Of a stretch of DNA of 64,000 nucleotides, positions 59,167 through 64,000 are shown piece by piece. The DNA comes from Flaveria trinervia (taxonomy: Eukaryota > Streptophyta > Magnoliopsida > Asterales > Asteraceae): positions 43,486,649-43,550,648 of the forward strand of contig CM046443.1 of NCBI GenBank assembly GCA_025506515.1, in the 5' to 3' direction. The notes beneath the pieces were generated by a model. The model did no database searches. It had not been told where the DNA came from and saw nothing but the letters and a program-made list of their open reading frames with translations. A program made the position numbers and the translations under genes. How positions within the stretch are numbered: position 1 is the stretch's first letter; each line of letters begins with the position of its first letter.

Positions 59167-62154
59167 ATGGCTACATCAATCAATGATCCTCACAATACTG
59201 GCTCCTCAACAAAGCCTCTAATGCTTGTTAGGAGTGAGTATAACATATGGCAACACCAAATGCTCTATCACCTATCGGTCAACAGTTCAGATTGTTGGAA
59301 ATCTGTGGTTCATGGACTATATAAGCCTATGGTGAGTAATCCGGAAACCAATAAGATGGTTCTGAAGAAGAAAGAGCAATACTCAGATGAAGATCTGAAA
59401 CTGTTTGAAATTGATGCTAAAGCCCATGGAATTCTGGCCATGGCACTGCCCAATGAAATCTATTCTGGACTTATGCATCATGAAACTACTCATGACCTCT
59501 GGGTTGCTTTGAAAGAACAATTTGGAGGAACTGATGAGGTCTTGGCAAACAATGGAGAAATCCTGGCCCAGCAATATGAGACATTCTCTCATAGAAAGGG
59601 TGAGTCACTGACTCAATAGTTTAAGCGATTCTCCTGTTTGATATCTGAGTTGAAAATGGTTAAACATGAATATACAAAAGTCAGATGAACAACAGATTCC
59701 TCATATCCCTGCCTGAGAGATGGGACACATATACTATTGTCCTACGCTCCAGTGCAAATCTGGACAATCTATCTCTCACCCAACTTCATGGGAAACTGTT
59801 AACATTTGAAAGAGAGATAGAACAGAAAAGGAAACTGGCTTCATCAAGGAAGCTCACTGATGATTTTGGACAAGGGAATACTGCTCTGGTTGGTCATGAG
59901 TCAGAATATGCTGCATGAGAAAGTTCCTATGACGAGCATATAGATTTCTCTTCCAACAGTGGAGATCGTGCTTTTGTTGGTGTTGATAGTAATTCAGGGT
60001 GTAATAGTGATAATTTGTGCTTTTTGATGGATGATTTGAAAGGAATTGCTGATGATGATTTGGAAGAGATGGATATTTTGACCCAAATGGCATTAGTCAA
60101 TATCAGATCTCAAAAATTTTACAAAAGGATAGGTAGAAAATTTCCTGGTCTCTCTGGAAAAACCAAAGTTTGTTTTGACAAGAGCAAGTTGAGGTGTCAC
60201 AAGTGCCATAGACTTGGACATTTTGCAAGAGAGTGTAGATCATCTGGATCTAACTCTTCTGCACCCTTTGTGACCTTTCCAGGTAATAGTTCACAAAACA
60301 AAGGGCAACATTCTACCAGTTCTAGTCATCATTCACAAATTCAATCATTTCCTGCATATTTTGTTCCTCAAGGTCAAATGCCATATCCTTATCCCTGTTT
60401 TTACATGCCTCAGTCCAATCAGGTTCCAGTTCTCATAGCTCAACAACCACATGCCCTACCTGAGCCTCAACCATCTCAATCAAGTCAACAATCTCAATTT
60501 CAATCACATCAAAGCTTTTTCACTCCTGGAGTTGTTGACTGGAGTAACTTACCAGATGACCTTTCTGGTTATTCTGAACAAGTGTTTTCTGGTGCTGGTC
60601 AACATGGTGGTGAAAATCCTTTTGGAAATCTTGCTCTTATGGCACTGGAGTCTACTGATGGTTCATGCTCAAATGCTTTATCATCATAGGTACCACAAGT
60701 ATCTTCTAAGGCTAAGGCCAAGTTGTGTTCTGAGTCATGCATAGCTTCTTTTGCCTCAATTAGAGAAGCAAATGTAGCTTTAATTAATCAAAATCTTGAC
60801 CTAGAGAAACTGATTTCCAAAAGAAAAGCTGAGTTTGAGTTTGTTTTAAAGGAAAAAGATGATGAGATTTACAAATTAAAATGCCAAATCACTGATGAAA
60901 AGGCTAAGTTAGTGGTCATTTTAGAAAATCATAAGAGTCACAAAGAAAGACTTGCAGCTACTCAGGTTGAGTGTGAACGCTGGGTAACAACTTGCAAGGG
61001 GTTTGAAATGCTTCTCAGCAAGCAAACGGCTTCAAATGTGAAGTTCGGAATTGGGTATAATCACACTGAACCTCCTACAGATTTTACTCCCAAGACAGAA
61101 GTAAAATCTGAAGGTGAAATCAATTCCCAAACCACATCGTCATGTGTCTCATCCTCAAGTGATAATGTACAATCAGAGGATGAAGTCAGTAATAGTACCT
61201 CAGCTAATCAATTTGCTGATGGTCTTACTGCTGATGAACACATGATCAAAGAAAAGCTGAGCACTTCAGGTGTTGTCTCACAAGGTATTCAAAGTACTGA
61301 AAAGCAAGTAACAACACCTGAAGAACATTTCAAACCATATGAAACCAAACATGGTTTGACAACTGCTGAAGAGTCTATCAGGAAATCCAAATGTACTGAT
61401 AGAAAACTTCTAAAGAACAAGTCTTCAGTTGTTACAAACCCTTCAGTACTTCACATAAGTACTGAGAGGAAGAAAGTACTAAAGAACACACTTTCAGTAG
61501 TTTCATCTTCTTCAGCAGTTGAACAACAGAAGATGAAGAAAAAGCCATGTGAAATATGTGGTCTATTCAGTCATCTCACTGATGAATGTTGGTACAGAAA
61601 GGGTTCCAATTTAACAAAGATAAAATCATTAAAAAGAAAATTAATAAAATGAAAGATGAATTTGAAACCAAGTTTGTGCCACAAACATCTCAACTGATAA
61701 TCCAAAGCTTTCACAAAAATCTAAAAGAAGAAGGGGTTTATCATAAAACAGCTGAAAATATTCCTCAAGGAGTATCAAAACACCGACTAAGTCTGTGACT
61801 CTAAAAAAGGAGGACATGATGAGTCACAGGAACCAATCAAAAACAAGTATTGATCTATCTGCTGAACTGAAGGCTTTAACAACCAATCAGACACAACTTG
61901 TTATAATGGTTCAACATCTGTTGGGGAGAGTTAACCAAATAGATGTACCTGTGATTAAACCACTGAAAAGGAAAACTAAGCCAAAATCAAAGGAATCCTT
62001 GTCAGCACCATCTCCTTCCTCAAAGGCTGTTAATCATGACAAATCAGTTAGTATAAAATCTGTTGATGAGAACAGACCCAAAACCAAAATGGTTTGGGTC
62101 TTAAAAGATAACTACTTTGTTGTGACAAATGTAGGGTTCTTCAGCAGGCCATAG
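59167..62154 (+). pseudogene. Element F: gag
   Basis: The start is ATG at 59167 (MATSINDPHNTGSS); the frame upstream of it is leader. The gag core has YNIWQHQMLYHL and TTHDLWVALKEQF. A stop at 59617, a frameshift near 59680 and a stop at 59916 are followed by one long frame with LISLPERWDTY, a complete knuckle CHKCHRLGHFAREC (about 60198-60239) and a Gln/Pro/Ser-rich part. After a single stop at 60687 come a coiled-coil segment (60740-60960) and a second complete knuckle, CEICGLFSHLTDEC (about 61549-61590). The end, KTKMVWVLKDNYF, stops at 62152-62154, where pol overlaps in another frame. Few lesions: relatively young. Confidence 0.8.
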
Positions 62155-63522
62155 AAGCATCTGGTATGTGGACAGTGGAGGATCTATGCATATGACAGGG
62201 AGCAGTTCTCTTCTTCATGACTACTCTCAAGGAAAGAAGGGATTTGTATCTTTTGGTAATGATGCTAAGGGTTACATCATCGGCAAAGGCTTTGTGTCAA
62301 ATGGTGAGATAAGATTTGATGATGTTAACCATGTGGAGAATCTCAAGTACAACTTGTTGAGTGTCAGTCAAATGTGTGATAAAGGGCATGTTGCACTTTT
62401 CACTAGCCAGAACTGTCGGATTCTGTCTTCAAATGTTTTGAGAATGATTGACAAGATATTGGATGAATATACTCTCCTGAAGGCCAAAAGGATTGGAAGA
62501 GTATATGGCTTAGACTTATCAAAGAAAATTGATCTAAAAGGCCATCCATGTCTATTCTCTAAGGCCTCTCCTCAGGAATCTGAATTATGGCACAAAAGGC
62601 TTGGGCATGTGAATCTTAAAAACATGAACCAGCTGATCCATCATGGTTTAGTGAGAGGTCTGCCTTTAAAGGAGTTCAAATGTGATGACAACTGCTCTGC
62701 TTGTTTAAAAGGAAAGCAACATAAAGTATCATTCCCTCCAATAGAAGAACCAAAGTCAACTGCCTGCTTGCAATTACTGCATATGGATCTTTTTGATCCA
62801 GTAAGAGTGATGAGCATGGAAAAGAAAAAATAATGTCTGGTAATTGTGGATGATTATTCCAGATTTGTATGGACTTTCTTCTTACATTCAAAAGATGAGG
62901 CTAGTCAAATCATCATCTACTTTGTGTTGCATGTTGAAAAGCAGTATTTTCTTTCTGTCAAGTGTGTGAGGAGTGATAATGGCACAGAATTTAGAAATCA
63001 CACACTTGATAAATTCTATCTCTCTAAATGAATCAACAAGCAGTATAGCATTCCAAGAACTCCTGAACAAAATGGAGTGGTAGAGAGAAAGAGCAGGACC
63101 CTTATTGAAGCTGCAAGGTCAATGTTGGCTGATTCTGGTTTGCTACTAACCTTTTGAGCTGAAGCTGTTAACACAACTTGCTATATGTAAAATAGAGTGT
63201 TAGTAAATCAGAGGTTGATGAGGACTCCTTATGAAGTGTTAGATCATTTGGCTCCTCTGATTTCCTTCTTTAGAGCATTTGGGTGTCCTTGTTATATTCT
63301 TAACACAAAGGATTGCTTCAGAAGTTTGACTCAAAGGTGGATGTAGGGTACTTTGTTGGGTATTCATCTACTTACAAGGCATACAGAGTTTTTAATTGCA
63401 GAACAAATATAGTTAAAGAAACCTTGCATGTAAAGTTCAATGAATCTCCAAAGGAGAAAATCCCACAAAACCCTGTGGAGTTATTTGATTTGGACATACT
63501 GCAATATGTTCCTTATTAGTCT
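62135..63522 (+). pseudogene. Element F: protease and integrase
   Basis: The frame opens at 62135 and overlaps the gag end by 20 bp. Protease site IWYVDSGGSMHMTG (DSG at 62171-62179). Then NLLSVSQMCDKG, and a full zinc fold: HKRLGHVNLKNMNQ (HH) and CSACLKGKQHK (CC). The integrase core has LLHMDLFDPV, a stop at 62831, VDDYSRFVWTFFL, RSDNGTEF, a stop at 63029, and EQNGVVERKSRTLIEAARSML, so D, D and E are all present. Stops near 63156 and 63187 and a small indel near 63313 follow. Most damage is point mutation. Confidence 0.85.
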
Positions 63523-64000
63523 CCAGCTGTTGCAGGTTCTGTGAATCCATCATCTCCTGCCACTTGTTATCCATCTGTTGGTATAAATACAAGTTTTAGT
63601 GATCAACTGCCTGAGTCTACTAAACCTGATGTTCCTGTAGCTTCAGCAGTTCCATCCATAACAAATGCTGATGAGATCTCTGAATCCTCTACTTTATTTG
63701 AATTGTCATCTCATTCTAGGATTCAAGAATCTAGATCACCATCTGTTGATGCTGAATCACCTACAAACACTTGCACATATCTTATTGAGTATCAAGAACT
63801 GAATAATCACCCCATGTCTCAGATCATTGGTGACATCATGCTGGTGTTTCAACTAGAAATCAATGTCCAATTTTTGCTTCTATGCTCTCTTCATCAGTCA
63901 GCAAGAGCCAAAGAACTATCATATTGCATTTGAGCTTCTTCAGTTTCAAAAGTAGCAAGTGTGGGAACTGATTCCTCTACCCCAAGGTAAGTGTGCAATA
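63523..64000 (+). pseudogene. Element F: integrase-RT linker and first part of RT, cut by window edge
   Basis: The Ser/Pro-rich linker (63541-63780) leads to ELNNHPMSQIIGDI. The last codons read ELLQFQK, a stop and VWELIPLPQGKC, the beginning of the RT domain. The element continues beyond 64000. Confidence 0.7.

Overview
This window is plant nuclear DNA made almost entirely of LTR retrotransposons of the Ty1/copia superfamily. I found no intact host gene, tRNA or rRNA. Several elements have the layout of Sireviruses (SIRE/Maximus lineage): a long gag with a coiled-coil extension and zinc knuckles, protease-integrase-RT-RNase H, a long non-coding spacer, and an envelope-like gene before the 3' LTR. 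Such piles of Sireviruses, and the style of these gag and env-like proteins, suggest a eudicot, perhaps Asteraceae; the family assignment is inference. Nearly every coding region carries stops, frameshifts or deletions, so coding fragments are typed as pseudogenes.

Layout, left to right. Positions 1-8088 hold the right-hand parts of three elements that appear stacked inside one another: LTR0 (790-1133) abuts env-like gene 1 (1134-4600), whose LTR1 (4621-5418) abuts env-like gene 2 (5419-7560), followed by LTR2 (7575-8088). Positions 8089-10450 are AT-rich with no recognisable gene. From 10500 to 57463 lies a second nest. Element G, a decayed relative of B, is split by element A (LTRs 11733-12451 and 55923-56639; flanking repeat TTATG/TTATC). 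A is split in gag by element B (starting 14295) and in its env-like gene by element D (35117-53025, perfect duplication AGATG). D lies on the minus strand, carries gag but no visible pol, and its right LTR is itself split by element C (40736-52781). C has lost its 5' end and abuts a minus-strand fragment of a plant NHL/LEA_2-type gene (40339-40735). A repeat family called E occurs twice: E1 (27888-30124) and, inverted, E2 (57469-58182). Element F, with a clean 5' LTR and tRNA-Met type primer site, starts inside E2 at 58183 and runs off the right edge in early RT.

How the parts work in a living element: gag makes the particle and binds RNA through CCHC knuckles; protease, integrase, RT and RNase H process, copy and integrate the genome; the primer site and the polypurine tracts start the two DNA strands. 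The role of the env-like protein is not established.

The most interesting material is non-coding. The spacers and LTRs hold families of short hairpins or palindromes whose arms vary in a compensated way while the loop stays fixed. One hairpin motif (CTCTG...ACTGACC) is shared by A, C and the minus-strand D. A second (loop TCTGAG) is repeated three times in A and four times in C. Each LTR family also uses its own palindromic word many times.
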